Shown: one piece after another, positions 1 through 8,803 of the stretch
Numbering within the stretch: the stretch's first letter is position 1
Layout: each line of letters opens with the position of its first letter
Assembly (NCBI RefSeq): GCF_040681875.1
Contig: NZ_JBFAZP010000005.1
Location: forward strand, 1-64,000
Reading direction: 5' to 3'
DNA from: Longispora sp040681875
GTDB lineage: Bacteria; Actinomycetota; Actinomycetes; Mycobacteriales; Micromonosporaceae
Length of the DNA stretch: 64,000 nucleotides
Translations under genes and position numbers: made by a program
The notes under the pieces: generated by a model
Seen by the model: the letters and a program-made list of their open reading frames with translations, nothing else
Told to the model about the DNA's origin: nothing
The model's database searches: none

Positions 1-420
1 TACACCGTGCGGCTCACCGTCACCGACAACAAGGGCGCCACCGGCACCACCACCCAGACGGTCGCCGTCGCCACCGGCGGAGGCACCGTCCCGGAGTGCA
101 CCGGCAGCGACGTGCGCACCCTCGGCAAGAACTGCCAACGCAGCAACCGGTCGGCGACCGCCGGCAACTACGACTACCTCTACATCTACCTGCCCGCCGG
201 CGTCACCCAGCTGCGCATCACCACCACCGGCGGAACCGGCAACTGCGACCTGTACTACAGCCCCAGCACCTGGGCCACCACCAGCAGCTACACCAGCCGC
301 TCCACCGGTACCGGCAACGCCGAGACCCTCACCATCACCAACCCGGTAGCCGGCTACAACTACATCAGCCTGTACGCCACGACCACCTGCGCGGGAGTCA
401 CCGTCAAGACCGAGTACTAG
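1..420 (+). CDS. C-terminal end of a secreted PKD/PPC-domain protein (partial)
   Basis: The frame is open from the first base and ends at TAG 418-420, so only the last 139 residues are visible. They begin in the final strand of a PKD-like domain (LTVTDNKGA, then a Thr/Gly linker) and continue into a pre-peptidase C-terminal (PPC) beta-sandwich: a short Cys-containing lead (ECTGSD, KNCQRSN), then YDYLYIYLPAG, LRITTTGGTGNCDLYY and YNYISLYATT. PPC and PKD modules follow the catalytic domain of exported peptidases such as M4, M9 and S8 enzymes and are often removed on maturation. The catalytic part lies left of the window, so the peptidase class is unknown. This gene and the tRNA downstream are probably chromosomal flank rather than element DNA. 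Confidence 0.85.
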   Translation, partial: YTVRLTVTDNKGATGTTTQTVAVATGGGTVPECTGSDVRTLGKNCQRSNRSATAGNYDYLYIYLPAGVTQLRITTTGGTGNCDLYYSPSTWATTSSYTSRSTGTGNAETLTITNPVAGYNYISLYATTTCAGVTVKTEY

Positions 421-936
421 AAGATCCGCTAAGCCCCACCCGTCGACCTGGGACGCCCTGTCGGGCCGCCCACCGGCAATCACAGGGGCACGCCGACAGC
501 GGGCGCGAAGGCTCCACCGGCTCCCCGGTCCAAGCGCCCGCAACGAGGGCCCACACCAAGAACCCGCCGCACTGAGGGGACAAACAGCGGCAGGCGACGG
601 GTGTGGGCCCTCCGGCCCATCCCCGACAGCATCGAGCGCCCCAAACGGGGACAAGAGCAGATCGGGCATCCTCGAGCCAAGTTCTCATGAACGTCGCTGA
701 CGAGCCCGAACCGCCCTGCGGGGCGGGCCGTGAACGCAGTGCCTACGGTTCAGCAACCGCTCTCCCTCAATCAGGTGTTCGATGAGGCAAGGGCCCGCGA
801 TTGACTGCGACGTGAAATCCCGAGCCAGCCAGCTGCGGTACGCACCGCCTGTGCCGGCGAGTGCATAGCCCGCAGATGCCGGATCGCACGATCCATCGCC
901 TCGGGCTATGCCCGTTGATATGCCCACACGGACGGG
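421..936. other. Gene-free stretch
   Basis: I see no credible gene here on either strand. The short open frames are Arg/Pro-rich and lack ribosome sites, as expected from GC-rich non-coding DNA. No strong hairpin with a T-run was found after the PPC protein. Confidence 0.5.
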
Positions 937-1305
937 ATGCGGGTGACACTGTTCGGGAAGCCCCGACCCGAGGACCAAGCCATGATCATCGATACATTCT
1001 GCTACGGGGAACGCTACCGGATCGCTAGCCTGCGCCTGCTCTGCGGCGGATCCTACGTCTACTGGATGACCCGAGGGGAGACCTATCGCCTACGCCACGA
1101 GGGAAGGGATTGGGAGGTGGCCGGTGCCGCATGGTTTCACCCGCACCGCGCCTACAGGCTAGTACGAATCGACTCTCCGGCAACGGCGATACCCGACCAC
1201 GGCGGCTCCAATCTGATCTTGTGCCCTGGCACCGAATACCAGATCTCGGCTAACACCGCCGGCCGATGGTCACTGCACGTAGTAGACGCGCTGATTCCGG
1301 CCTGA
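937..1305 (+). CDS. Hypothetical protein, 122 aa
   Basis: Open frame from ATG 937 to TGA, with another ATG at 981 that gives a 108-residue product starting MIIDTFCYG. The composition is protein-like: aromatic and balanced (CGGSYVYWMTRGETYRL, WEVAGAAWFHPHRAYRLV), unlike the Arg/Pro-rich shadows around it. No signal peptide, membrane segment or known motif is visible. Neither start has a strong ribosome site. It stands alone between the flank gene and the tRNA, so context gives no function. Confidence 0.45.
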   Translation: MRVTLFGKPRPEDQAMIIDTFCYGERYRIASLRLLCGGSYVYWMTRGETYRLRHEGRDWEVAGAAWFHPHRAYRLVRIDSPATAIPDHGGSNLILCPGTEYQISANTAGRWSLHVVDALIPA

Positions 1306-1810
1306 TCACCCCTCGTGAACTCGGCGACAATGGGGTAGAACATTCTGCTGCGGCTCTCCAGTGCGCACGGCCCGGACTGCGACCGTCTCGCCCTGCACGT
1401 CTACCTCGCCCTCTGGTGCCTGACCGCCTCCGTCTGCCTGCTAGTCCTCAGCGCCCATGCCCACTGCAGGGCGAGTGGGGGGCTCACTACGACCCCGTCG
1501 ACCTGGGCGGGTGGGGTCGAGGTCCAGCTGGCCAGGTGAACAAGGTTCGCGACGCGACGCCCGCCCCATGGCGTGGGTTGTCTAACACTCCGTAAAAGAG
1601 GCCAATTTGACATTAATGCGGCACTTGCCGCCCCAGCGCTGCGCTCAGTATCTAAGCCGCTAGGTCCTCGTGGCGGAGGCGGCGACAGCCTTCGACGGCG
1701 ACTATGCGGCTACGGCTATGATCTGATGGCGTGAACGCTGACCCGTGAGGTTCGGGGTGACAACCTGAACCTGGACAGGCGAGGTGATTCGGAGGTACCA
1801 CAGGCGTCCT
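1306..1810. other. Gene-free stretch upstream of the tRNA promoter
   Basis: No supported gene. A hydrophobic frame runs through about 1380-1540 (ALWCLTASVCLLVLSA) but has no ATG, GTG or TTG start after its upstream stop. The stretch closest to 1800 becomes less GC-rich as it approaches the tRNA promoter. Confidence 0.4.
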
Positions 1811-1845
1811 TTGTGGTATAGAGTCACCGCGCTGACCCGTATAAT
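1811..1845 (+). promoter_or_regulatory. Probable promoter of the tRNA-Lys gene
   Basis: A consensus -10 hexamer TATAAT lies at 1840-1845, about 20 bases before the mature tRNA. The -35 side is poor: TTGTGG at 1811-1816 is too far away (23 bases), and the optimally spaced hexamer is TATAGA. A perfect -10 with a weak -35 is acceptable for an actinobacterial stable-RNA promoter. Confidence 0.5.
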
Positions 1846-1865
1846 CGCAGGTCAGAGTACGTGAG

Positions 1866-1937
1866 GGGCCGCTAGCTCAATGGCAGAGCAACGGACTTTT
1901 AATCCGTGGGTTCAGGGTTCGACCCCCTGGCGGCCCA
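1866..1937 (+). tRNA. tRNA-Lys (anticodon TTT)
   Basis: A full cloverleaf can be folded. The acceptor stem is GGGCCGC (1866-1872) with GCGGCCC (1930-1936) and discriminator A1937. The anticodon stem is ACGGA/TCCGT around loop CTTTTAA, with anticodon TTT at 1898-1900. The T-loop is GGTTCGACC-like (GGGTTCGACCC). CCA is not encoded. The 3' half faces the mobile region, which is the arrangement left when a tyrosine integrase inserts at a tRNA 3' end and restores the gene, so this is the best candidate for the element's left attachment site. The matching direct repeat would lie beyond the right edge of the window. Confidence 0.95.
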
Positions 1938-2661
1938 CCCTCTGAGCAGGCAATATAGACGAACATCGGAAGATGGTCATCTATATTTGTTACGCCGTTT
2001 CCTCCGATTCGCCTCCCGCATTCGAGGGGTCGGTTCGAGCCTGGAGCCCTTCTTGCTAGTCCCTCGGTGCATCGGTGGCAGCTTGTTCTGGTACCGGCGG
2101 TGAGAAGCGCGGGCGATTGAGCGCGCAACACGGGGTCGCGAGCCTGGTAGCCGAACTGATGGCGTCCGTGGCGATGGCGGAGTGGATCTTCGCGACATGG
2201 TCGAGGTCGCCGCGATTGGTGACATGGCCGTCGGTCGGGGACGCTTTCATCCCGCTAGCTTTGGTCGCAAGTCCGACGACGTCTTCGTATCGAGCCAGGC
2301 GTCGACCGTGAGACACATGGGCCTCCGGGTGGGATGTGATGCGGTGTATCGCCTACCCTGTTGGCTGATCCCAACACGGCCTCCGGCATCAGGCCGGGGG
2401 TTCGGGCTGCTTGCATTTTGCTGCGGTCAATAGCCAGGCCGGGCCTGGACCTGCCGGCGGCCGGCGACTCCACGTGACGCAGGCGTAGCCGCAGAGGCAA
2501 AGCGGTGTCCACTCGAGGGTAGGTGGCGAAAGCGCTTCGGTGTCGATCGGCCCCTCCGTCACCGTGTGGAGCCGGGTGGCTATGTGCGATGACCTTCCGG
2601 CTATTCGCGTCCAACCCGACAGCTGGTATCGATCTTCGTCGTTCGTCCATACGCTCGCCGT
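1938..2661. other. Gene-free stretch right of the tRNA
   Basis: If the tRNA is the attachment site, this is the first DNA inside the element. Base composition is patchier than elsewhere, with AT-richer segments near 1950-2000 (ATCTATATTTGTTACG). Several short open frames cover it on both strands. None has a ribosome site or recognisable product, and they contradict one another, so none is called. Confidence 0.4.
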
Positions 2662-3273
2662 ATGGGTTCACCCCGATTTTGGATCAGGCTCATCGTGGCG
2701 GGCTTGGCGCTGTACCTGTTCTTTTTGTTCAAGAATTCGATGCTGGCACCGGCGAGCTTTCTCGCCTACGGACTAGGGGTGGTCATCGAGTCGTGGGTGA
2801 CCAACTTCGCCACAGCACAGCCACCCCCCACGCCGGCTTCCCGATCCGCTGCCGCAAACCCGATGGCGCACCAGAGCGCATATCAACCAGCAGCGGCGGT
2901 AAGGGAACGCGACGCTGGAGGCGCGTTGTCGATGAACATCTCCATCGTGGTGCTGATGGTGATGGCCGACTCCTTCTTTCTCACCACCTGGCTGACTATG
3001 ACAGACGAGGACTCGGGCTTTGCGGCGCTCATCAAGATTGTCGCGTCTCTGCTCTGCCTGGCTCTCGCCTTTCTGGGCCCGATCGCCATCGGCGTATTCT
3101 CTTACATTGCACTCGATGAGCGCTTCTCTGCCAGGCTCGCACCGAACTCACAGTACGCCGAGGGCGCGGGTTGCCTGGCCGGCGTTTCGGCAGCAGCCCT
3201 GACAGTCGTGTGTTACGGACACTTCTTGCTTGCGGCCCTGTTGTACTCCGCCTTCGGTGCGACCAACAGCTAG
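2662..3273 (+). CDS. Multi-pass membrane protein of unknown function, 203 aa
   Basis: ATG 2662 to TAG 3271-3273. One hydrophobic segment lies near residues 8-26 (IRLIVAGLALYLFFLF). A Pro/Ala-rich polar linker follows at about 50-85, then three more hydrophobic stretches at about 92-114, 123-148 and 170-198, so roughly four membrane passes with a long loop after the first. No family is recognised and no strong ribosome site precedes it. It is the first gene inside the presumed element and is separate from the XRE/TrlF module that follows. It may be cargo; no role is assigned. Confidence 0.6.
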   Translation: MGSPRFWIRLIVAGLALYLFFLFKNSMLAPASFLAYGLGVVIESWVTNFATAQPPPTPASRSAAANPMAHQSAYQPAAAVRERDAGGALSMNISIVVLMVMADSFFLTTWLTMTDEDSGFAALIKIVASLLCLALAFLGPIAIGVFSYIALDERFSARLAPNSQYAEGAGCLAGVSAAALTVVCYGHFLLAALLYSAFGATNS

Positions 3274-3352
3274 ACCCGATGACCTGCGCGGCGGCCCCGG
3301 CACCCACCGTCCACACCGCACTGCCAATACAGGCGACACCACCAGTTGCATT

Positions 3353-4108
3353 CTATCGACCGTCTGTGTAAGGACCTGGGTGATAGTGCTGATTGTTTAA
3401 GTCGGCTTCCACCTCGGCGGCAAGGGCGGGCAGAGTAAGGCCCATTTCGGCGATCGCGCGACGATGCGTCCGAAGTTGCTCGAGAAACGTGGCGAGTTGC
3501 CCAAGAACGGCGCTACGGAAGTGCCTCCTTCGGTCCAACGTGGCCTCTGGCCACTGTCGGTCCGGGTATATGTCCATCCGGTCGTCATCGAGTTCTTTAA
3601 GGCGATGGACGGCTTCCTGGTAGCTACGTACCAGTAGGCGATGGGTGTCGTAAAGCTTAATCGCAGTCGTGGCGTCATTCCACTGTTCTAGCCCGAAGCC
3701 CTCGAATACTGGCGGAATAGCTCCCATGAACCAGCCTCGAGTGCGCCATGGTGATATTTCGGTCTCCGGCAGGGGCTCGACCATCTCCACGCGGCCCACC
3801 GGAGCGATCAGGAGAACCGGGGGAATATTCAGGGCAGCGGCGATGAGTAAGAGTTCAGCGACACTTATGTAGTCACGGCGCTCATGTTCCAGGTTGGTCA
3901 GTACTGAAGGCGGCACACGTTGCCCGAGGGCCTCCGTAGCGTCGGAGAGCTTCTGTGTCGTTAGCTTCCGTTGGCGACGCCAGTGTCGTAATTCATGGCC
4001 TATCTGCCGTGTGAGGCTTCCCGACCACGTATCGATGCCTCTGGCTCGGCGCGAGCGCCCGTCGGCGTCCGCCGCATCGGCCCTGTCACTGTCTGTAGAG
4101 CCATCCAT
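3353..4108 (-). CDS. XRE-family helix-turn-helix regulator
   Basis: A 251-residue protein whose residues about 33-100 form an XRE/Cro-type DNA-binding domain: IGHELRHWRRQRKLTTQKLSD, then VPPSVLTNLEHERRDYISV for the recognition helix and the following helices. The leader is acidic and polar. The C-terminal half (about 130-245) is helical, with no known enzymatic motif, and may sense a ligand or mediate dimerisation. The gene is divergent from the TrlF-like gene across a 421-base spacer, so a role in repressing that gene and its own promoter is the simplest reading (inference). Its A+T content is somewhat higher than in neighbouring element genes, as in the TrlF gene, suggesting the two arrived together. 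Confidence 0.8.
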   Translation of the reverse strand: MDGSTDSDRADAADADGRSRRARGIDTWSGSLTRQIGHELRHWRRQRKLTTQKLSDATEALGQRVPPSVLTNLEHERRDYISVAELLLIAAALNIPPVLLIAPVGRVEMVEPLPETEISPWRTRGWFMGAIPPVFEGFGLEQWNDATTAIKLYDTHRLLVRSYQEAVHRLKELDDDRMDIYPDRQWPEATLDRRRHFRSAVLGQLATFLEQLRTHRRAIAEMGLTLPALAAEVEADLNNQHYHPGPYTDGR

Positions 4109-4529
4109 GATCGTACCCCTGAGCGAACTGGCAAAAATTGCGGGAGAGACACAAGTTCTGCACGCGAGCTGAAATTCTGTCTCTACAGCAAGTTTGATCT
4201 ATCTGCTGATTGGTTGTCAACAAGAGTGTAGTTGCGCACGGTCACTTCAAGGGTCTAAGGTCCTCGTCGGGCCAGTGGCCTCAGGGCTCAGACGCCGACG
4301 GCGCGGATGAGCTAAGGCTCATCCGCGCCGTCATACACGTTGACCTGTGGCCTTCACGGGGAACACCGCAGTCCGGGAGAGTTGGCGCTCACCCCGGACA
4401 AGTCAGCCCGAAGACTATGCGAGACGGGATCGAATTCCAAGCTCAACTTCCCGTTACCGCCCAGTAGCGCAGGGTTGTCGATGTTGTGTTCTCCGTGTGA
4501 CCACCCACACACATTGAGAGATCACGTAC
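4109..4529. other. Divergent spacer between the XRE gene and the TrlF-like gene
   Basis: This 421-base spacer should hold the promoters of both flanking genes. Its left part is AT-richer than average (about 4160-4215). The notable object is a perfect 16-bp hairpin at 4297-4332, listed separately. No confident protein gene is present; a TTG-started open frame from 4210 runs through the hairpin and is not protein-like. Confidence 0.5.
4297..4332 (+). terminator. Perfect 16-bp hairpin in the divergent spacer
   Basis: Arms GACGGCGCGGATGAGC (4297-4312) and GCTCATCCGCGCCGTC (4317-4332) pair without a mismatch around a TAAG loop. There is no T-run. It lies 200 bases upstream of the TrlF start and 190 bases from the XRE start, where no protein gene needs terminating. 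It could end a short untranslated RNA or insulate the TrlF promoter. Confidence 0.55.
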
Positions 4530-7169
4530 ATGGCATCTGCCGCCAAGCCGGACCGCACGAATCACCACGGTCCCGCGTCCTTCTGGGCTGTCGACCTTCA
4601 TGTCCATACACCCGCGTCCCGCGACGTCCAGGTGCAGCGGTATGGAGCGAGCACTCCCGAAGAAGTCGTCCAGGCCGCGATTGACGCAGGCCTGCACGCG
4701 ATTGCGATCACCGACCACAATACGGCGGACTGGTGTGATCGGGTCGCCCTCGCCGCCGCCGGTCGAGGCTTAGTCGTGCTGCCGGGCATGGAGATCAGCA
4801 CCAATCAGGGACACGTGCTGGGAATTTGGGAAGAGGGAACTCCTTCTTCCCAACTCGCCGATGTCCTCATTGACCTTGGCGTGCGACGCATTGACCACGG
4901 CGACCTGAACGTCTGTACGGCAGGAGGAATCCTCCATGCCGCGAGGATCATCAGCAGCCACGGTGGGATCGCCATCGCCGCCCACGTCGACCGGGAAAAG
5001 GGGCTACTGAAGATCCCCGTCAGCGCCCATCGAAGCGAAACGTTGCTCGACCTTGCGCTGGCTGCCGTCGAAATCGTCGACTTGGACACCCAAGGCAAGA
5101 TCCAGAGGTCCCTCAAGAAGGGGCGAGACCTCGCGTGTGTCCGCGGGTCCGACGTCACACTGCCTGGCCAGAGTTCGCACATTCTCGCGGGCATCGGCAA
5201 TCGGCGTACCTGGATCAAGGCATCGCGGCCCGACCTGCAAGGCCTGCGCCACGCGTTCGAGGACCCCTCCCTCCGCGTGCGGCTTGAGCAGCCGAGCGAC
5301 TCGCCCCAGATGTTCATCCACACCGTAACCGTCACCGGAGGCTTTCTCCACGGACAGACCTTCGAGTTCTCTTCAGATCTGAACTGTCTGGTCGGAGGAA
5401 CCGGTGCCGGAAAATCGCTCGCGATCGAACTCATCCGATTCGCCCTCAACCAGCAAGCGGATGTCTCGGCCTTTGCCCAGGTCAGACGAGACGTTGACTC
5501 GCGCTTGAAGTACGCGCTCGGTGACAATGCGACCGTTGAACTGTCTATCCGCCGCGGTGCGGCGACTTACACCGTTCGCCGTGTCTACTCTGGAAACTCA
5601 TCACCCGCTGCGGAGGTGGTTGGCGCTGACGGCGCGAGCGACCTAGAAGATGGGCTGATTCCTATTCGGGCATTTTCGCAAGGCGAGGTGATCGAATACG
5701 CCCGTGCGCCCGTGGGGCGGATGGCTCTTGTCGACGATGCACTGGATCTTGTCGAGCTGACTTCTGCAGAGACGACGCTGATCGGTGAGCTCGCCGACAA
5801 CGCGGCGGAAGTCATCCGACTCCGGTCGGCGAACAAAGCGATCGAAGAAGGACTCAAAGTACTGCCGGAAATCACCAGCAAGCTTGACGAACTGGCGACC
5901 TTCTTCGACACGGATATGATCAAAGCTCAGCAGAAATGGGCTCGCGAGAAGACTCGGTTCAGCAACCTCGGCAACACCAATGACCTGAAAACGACGCCGG
6001 TAAAGACGGTCGTGGGCTCCTTCAGTCACCCCGTCGACAACGAGTCCAACAAGGACTTGTACACCCGGGCATCGAGTGCGTACGAGGCGCTTCGTAGCCA
6101 GGCGGCAACCGCGAACGGTCTATTCGAAACTGCGTATGACGTAGCTCGGGATGAACTGGCGGCCATCTCTGTCGAGTGGAAGAACCGCAGCGCCCAGTTT
6201 GATCGCCAGTTCCTCGCCGACCTTCAGAAGATTGACACCGATGGCAAGGGCCTGCCCGCGCTGCGCAAGCGCCTCGGGGAGCTCCAAGCGACCAAGGCTA
6301 AGCTCGACGACGATGTGGAGCGTCAGCTAACCCAGGTCGTGCCGACACTGACTCGTCTCCTAGACGTAAGGGACCGACTACTCGGCGAGCTCGTCATCAT
6401 TCGACGCAAGCGGAGCGCTCTTCGCGAGCGACGGATCAAAGACCTGAACAAGCTTACTGCGAACGTCGTGCGGATGAAGTTGGAAAAGGAAGTCGACGAT
6501 GAGGCGTACAAAAACAGGCTCACCGAACTGGCGAAAGGATCGCATCTGCGCACCGACTTCCTGCACACGTTGTGTGGCGCTTCATCTCCACTGAGAATGG
6601 TCGGTTCGTATTTGGAGTCAGATCCGGCTGGTGTGAGTAAGGCGACGGGAGTGGACATCAAGCACGTGGAGAAGCTTTTCGACTGGATAAGCGATCACAA
6701 TCTTGAAACCGCCTTCCTGGCCCTGCAAGCGATCGACTTGCCCGATGCTCTGTCGATCGAGTTCCGGAAGGACAGGTCACGAGAGTACGTGCCTATCGAG
6801 CGTCTGGCGCACGGGCAGAAGTGCACGGCGATCCTGATCCTCGCGATGGCCGATGGTGGTCAGCCCCTGATCATCGATCAGCCCGAGGACGCGCTTCATG
6901 CACCCTGGATCGAAGAGCATCTGGTGGACAAGTTGCGCGAGCTGCGCGGCGGTAGGCAGTACATCTTCGCGACTCGCAGCCCGGGCCTGGTGGTGTCGGC
7001 TGACGCGGAGATGATCATCACCCTCAACTCTGACGCTACGCATGGACACATCGAGGCAAGTGGTTCGCTAGAGCGTCATGATCTCAATGCCCTCACTCTC
7101 TATCACCTGGAGGGTGGACCGGCACCGTTCAAACGCCGAACGACAAAGCTCGCCGGGTCCGTCAACTAG
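4530..7169 (+). CDS. TrlF-type PHP-domain / SMC-like ATPase (anti-phage defence)
   Basis: An 879-residue protein. The N-terminal PHP phosphoesterase domain shows DLHVHTPAS at 22-30, TDHN at 61-64, GMEIS near 87 and AAHVD near 151, the metal-ligand motifs of this superfamily. An ABC/SMC-type ATPase follows: Walker A GGTGAGKS at 289-296, a long helical coiled-coil insert at about 400-700, a signature-like LAHGQK near 758, and Walker B LIIDQPEDALH near 780. This architecture is the TrlF family, found in bacterial defence loci. Cleavage of nucleic acid or nucleotide gated by ATP is expected from the domains but unproven. The start follows a GAGAG-like ribosome site. It is paired divergently with an XRE regulator and converges on the integrase gene, with a shared hairpin between. 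Confidence 0.85.
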   Translation: MASAAKPDRTNHHGPASFWAVDLHVHTPASRDVQVQRYGASTPEEVVQAAIDAGLHAIAITDHNTADWCDRVALAAAGRGLVVLPGMEISTNQGHVLGIWEEGTPSSQLADVLIDLGVRRIDHGDLNVCTAGGILHAARIISSHGGIAIAAHVDREKGLLKIPVSAHRSETLLDLALAAVEIVDLDTQGKIQRSLKKGRDLACVRGSDVTLPGQSSHILAGIGNRRTWIKASRPDLQGLRHAFEDPSLRVRLEQPSDSPQMFIHTVTVTGGFLHGQTFEFSSDLNCLVGGTGAGKSLAIELIRFALNQQADVSAFAQVRRDVDSRLKYALGDNATVELSIRRGAATYTVRRVYSGNSSPAAEVVGADGASDLEDGLIPIRAFSQGEVIEYARAPVGRMALVDDALDLVELTSAETTLIGELADNAAEVIRLRSANKAIEEGLKVLPEITSKLDELATFFDTDMIKAQQKWAREKTRFSNLGNTNDLKTTPVKTVVGSFSHPVDNESNKDLYTRASSAYEALRSQAATANGLFETAYDVARDELAAISVEWKNRSAQFDRQFLADLQKIDTDGKGLPALRKRLGELQATKAKLDDDVERQLTQVVPTLTRLLDVRDRLLGELVIIRRKRSALRERRIKDLNKLTANVVRMKLEKEVDDEAYKNRLTELAKGSHLRTDFLHTLCGASSPLRMVGSYLESDPAGVSKATGVDIKHVEKLFDWISDHNLETAFLALQAIDLPDALSIEFRKDRSREYVPIERLAHGQKCTAILILAMADGGQPLIIDQPEDALHAPWIEEHLVDKLRELRGGRQYIFATRSPGLVVSADAEMIITLNSDATHGHIEASGSLERHDLNALTLYHLEGGPAPFKRRTTKLAGSVN

Positions 7170-7185
7170 TTCGAGCGCTGCACGG

Positions 7186-7224
7186 CAGGTCAGGGCACCC
7201 ATCTGTCGCGGATGCCCTGACCTG
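7186..7224. terminator. Bidirectional terminator between TrlF-like and integrase genes
   Basis: A perfect 12-bp inverted repeat, CAGGTCAGGGCA (7186-7197) with TGCCCTGACCTG (7213-7224) around a 15-base loop. It lies between the stop of the rightward TrlF-like gene and the stop of the leftward integrase gene, so it can serve both. There is no clear T-run on either side. Confidence 0.65.
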
Positions 7225-7336
7225 GGTAGTCGACCGGCCGTCACGTTGGCAGGTATGCCACCTCGAAGCAGTCGTGGGGCCTGGTCTGGCAGTCCCGCTT
7301 GGTTCGCAGGACCGGGATGTCCCGATAGCAGTGGCC

Positions 7337-8803
7337 CTATGCCTCGCGTCGGGGGTTGCGGTTGCGGGCGAGGAGGGCCGCAGAGGCTTCGGCGACCGTC
7401 TGGTCGACTTCGAGTAGCAGGGATGTGTAGATGTCGGCGGTGATCTGGATGGTGGAGTGTCCGAGGGTCACTGAGATCGTCTTCATGTCCGCGCCGGCGG
7501 CGTGCATGAACGTCGCCGCGCAGTGGCGGGCGTCGTGCAGTCGGATGGGTGGCAGTCCGCAGGCGATGACGAGTTTGTCGAACCGTTCCGACACGAGTTC
7601 GGGGTGCCACGGCTCGCCGTCAGGTTTGACGAAGAAGTACTCGGAGTCCGCCCACGCCTCGCCGCTGACCAGCCGCCAGCGCGCCCGCCGTGCTTTGTAG
7701 GCGCGCATGTCTGCGACGGAGTCGATGTCGAGGCTGAGGTAGCGGTCTCCGGCCTGGGTTTTGACCTTCTTGTAGACGGCCGTGTAGCCGTGGGTGGTGA
7801 GCTGGTGGGAGATGGTCATCTGTGCCGTGTCGAGGTCGACCTGGTGGTCTTGGAGTCCGGTGACCTCGCCGCGCCGGAGTCCGCGCCTCAGGATGAGCGC
7901 GTACATCGGGTAGAACAGGATGTCGTGCTGCTCGGCGTAGTCGAGGAATTCGCCGGCCTGCTCCGGGGTCCACACCATCACCGGGCTGGGCTTCTCGCCG
8001 GTGGCCTTCCAGCGCTTGACGGCTGCCGCCGTCCAGATGCGGGGTTTGGCGGCGACGGCGGGTTCGATCTCGACGTGGGATGCCGGGTTGAACTCGATCA
8101 GGCGGTGTTTGCGGATGGCGTCGTTGAGGGCTTTGCGGAGCGTCGCCTTGATCCGGATCATGGTGTTCGGTCCGGTGGGCTTCTTCCCGCGCACGCTGGC
8201 CCGGACCATAGGGTCGGGGCTTTCGCGTGCGGCGAGGATCTCGGCGTTGCGTTCTTCGATCGCGGCGAACATCGTCTCGAGGTGGGTGACCCGCAGCTTG
8301 TCGAGGGGCACGTGGCTGATGTTCGGGTTGATGTGGTTGCGGATGTGCCCGCCGTAGGCGACCTTGGTGTTGGCGTCGATCTTGCGGCTGATCAGCCAGG
8401 AGTTCAAGTAGTCGCCCGTGAGGACCGCTGAGGTAGGCGAAACTCCGGCCTTCACCCGCCGGGCGACCTCATCGCGTTCGGGCAGCGGGATGCCCGCCGA
8501 GGCGTTCTTGAGCATGTCGGCGATCTGGGCGGCGACCTCGGGCTCGCCGTTGGCGAGCCCGAGGAGCGTCTTGATGCGGCTGAGCTGGTCGGCGGCGTCC
8601 TCACGGAGCGCGAATCCGCTGCGCTGGAGCGGTGGGCGGCGTTTACCGCCGAGCAGTGGGAGTTCGATCTGGTAGCCCCACTTGCCGTGGTGCGCGCTCC
8701 AGGTCCCGTTGGCGCGTTTCAGGTCCGGGCAACGGGTTCCGAGTCGTTTGCCGGCGCGGTCCTTGCAGCCGCAGCGTTTGTACAGCGATCCTTCGGCGGT
8801 CAT
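7337..8803 (-). CDS. int: Tyrosine-recombinase integrase
   Basis: A 488-residue integrase starting at MTAEGSLYKR. The N-terminal region has Cys pairs (CGCKDR, RCPDLKR) and a GKWGYQIEL strand as in actinobacterial element integrases. A SAM-like core-binding domain spans about 130-230, and the catalytic domain shows the conserved set: Arg in LILRRGLRRGE (near 304), HDARH (near 419), LGHS (near 449) and the nucleophile in DIYTS (near 457). The start is set by a 4-base ATGA overlap with the excisionase stop; longer open frame upstream is Arg/Pro-rich shadow. It should carry out site-specific integration and, with the upstream gene, excision. The likely target is the tRNA-Lys gene 5.4 kb away, although cargo now separates them. 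Confidence 0.95.
   Translation of the reverse strand: MTAEGSLYKRCGCKDRAGKRLGTRCPDLKRANGTWSAHHGKWGYQIELPLLGGKRRPPLQRSGFALREDAADQLSRIKTLLGLANGEPEVAAQIADMLKNASAGIPLPERDEVARRVKAGVSPTSAVLTGDYLNSWLISRKIDANTKVAYGGHIRNHINPNISHVPLDKLRVTHLETMFAAIEERNAEILAARESPDPMVRASVRGKKPTGPNTMIRIKATLRKALNDAIRKHRLIEFNPASHVEIEPAVAAKPRIWTAAAVKRWKATGEKPSPVMVWTPEQAGEFLDYAEQHDILFYPMYALILRRGLRRGEVTGLQDHQVDLDTAQMTISHQLTTHGYTAVYKKVKTQAGDRYLSLDIDSVADMRAYKARRARWRLVSGEAWADSEYFFVKPDGEPWHPELVSERFDKLVIACGLPPIRLHDARHCAATFMHAAGADMKTISVTLGHSTIQITADIYTSLLLEVDQTVAEASAALLARNRNPRREA

Noticed and set aside
1380..1540. Hydrophobic stretch suggesting a small membrane protein
   Set aside because: No ATG, GTG or TTG start after the preceding in-frame stop, and no ribosome site.
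2056..2671. Overlapping minus-strand frames right of the tRNA
   Set aside because: They contradict plus-strand frames over the same bases, lack ribosome sites and match no family I know.
7502..8431. Plus-strand open frame of 309 codons across the integrase
   Set aside because: Antisense to the integrase catalytic domain; Gly/Val/Asp-rich composition and no ribosome site.
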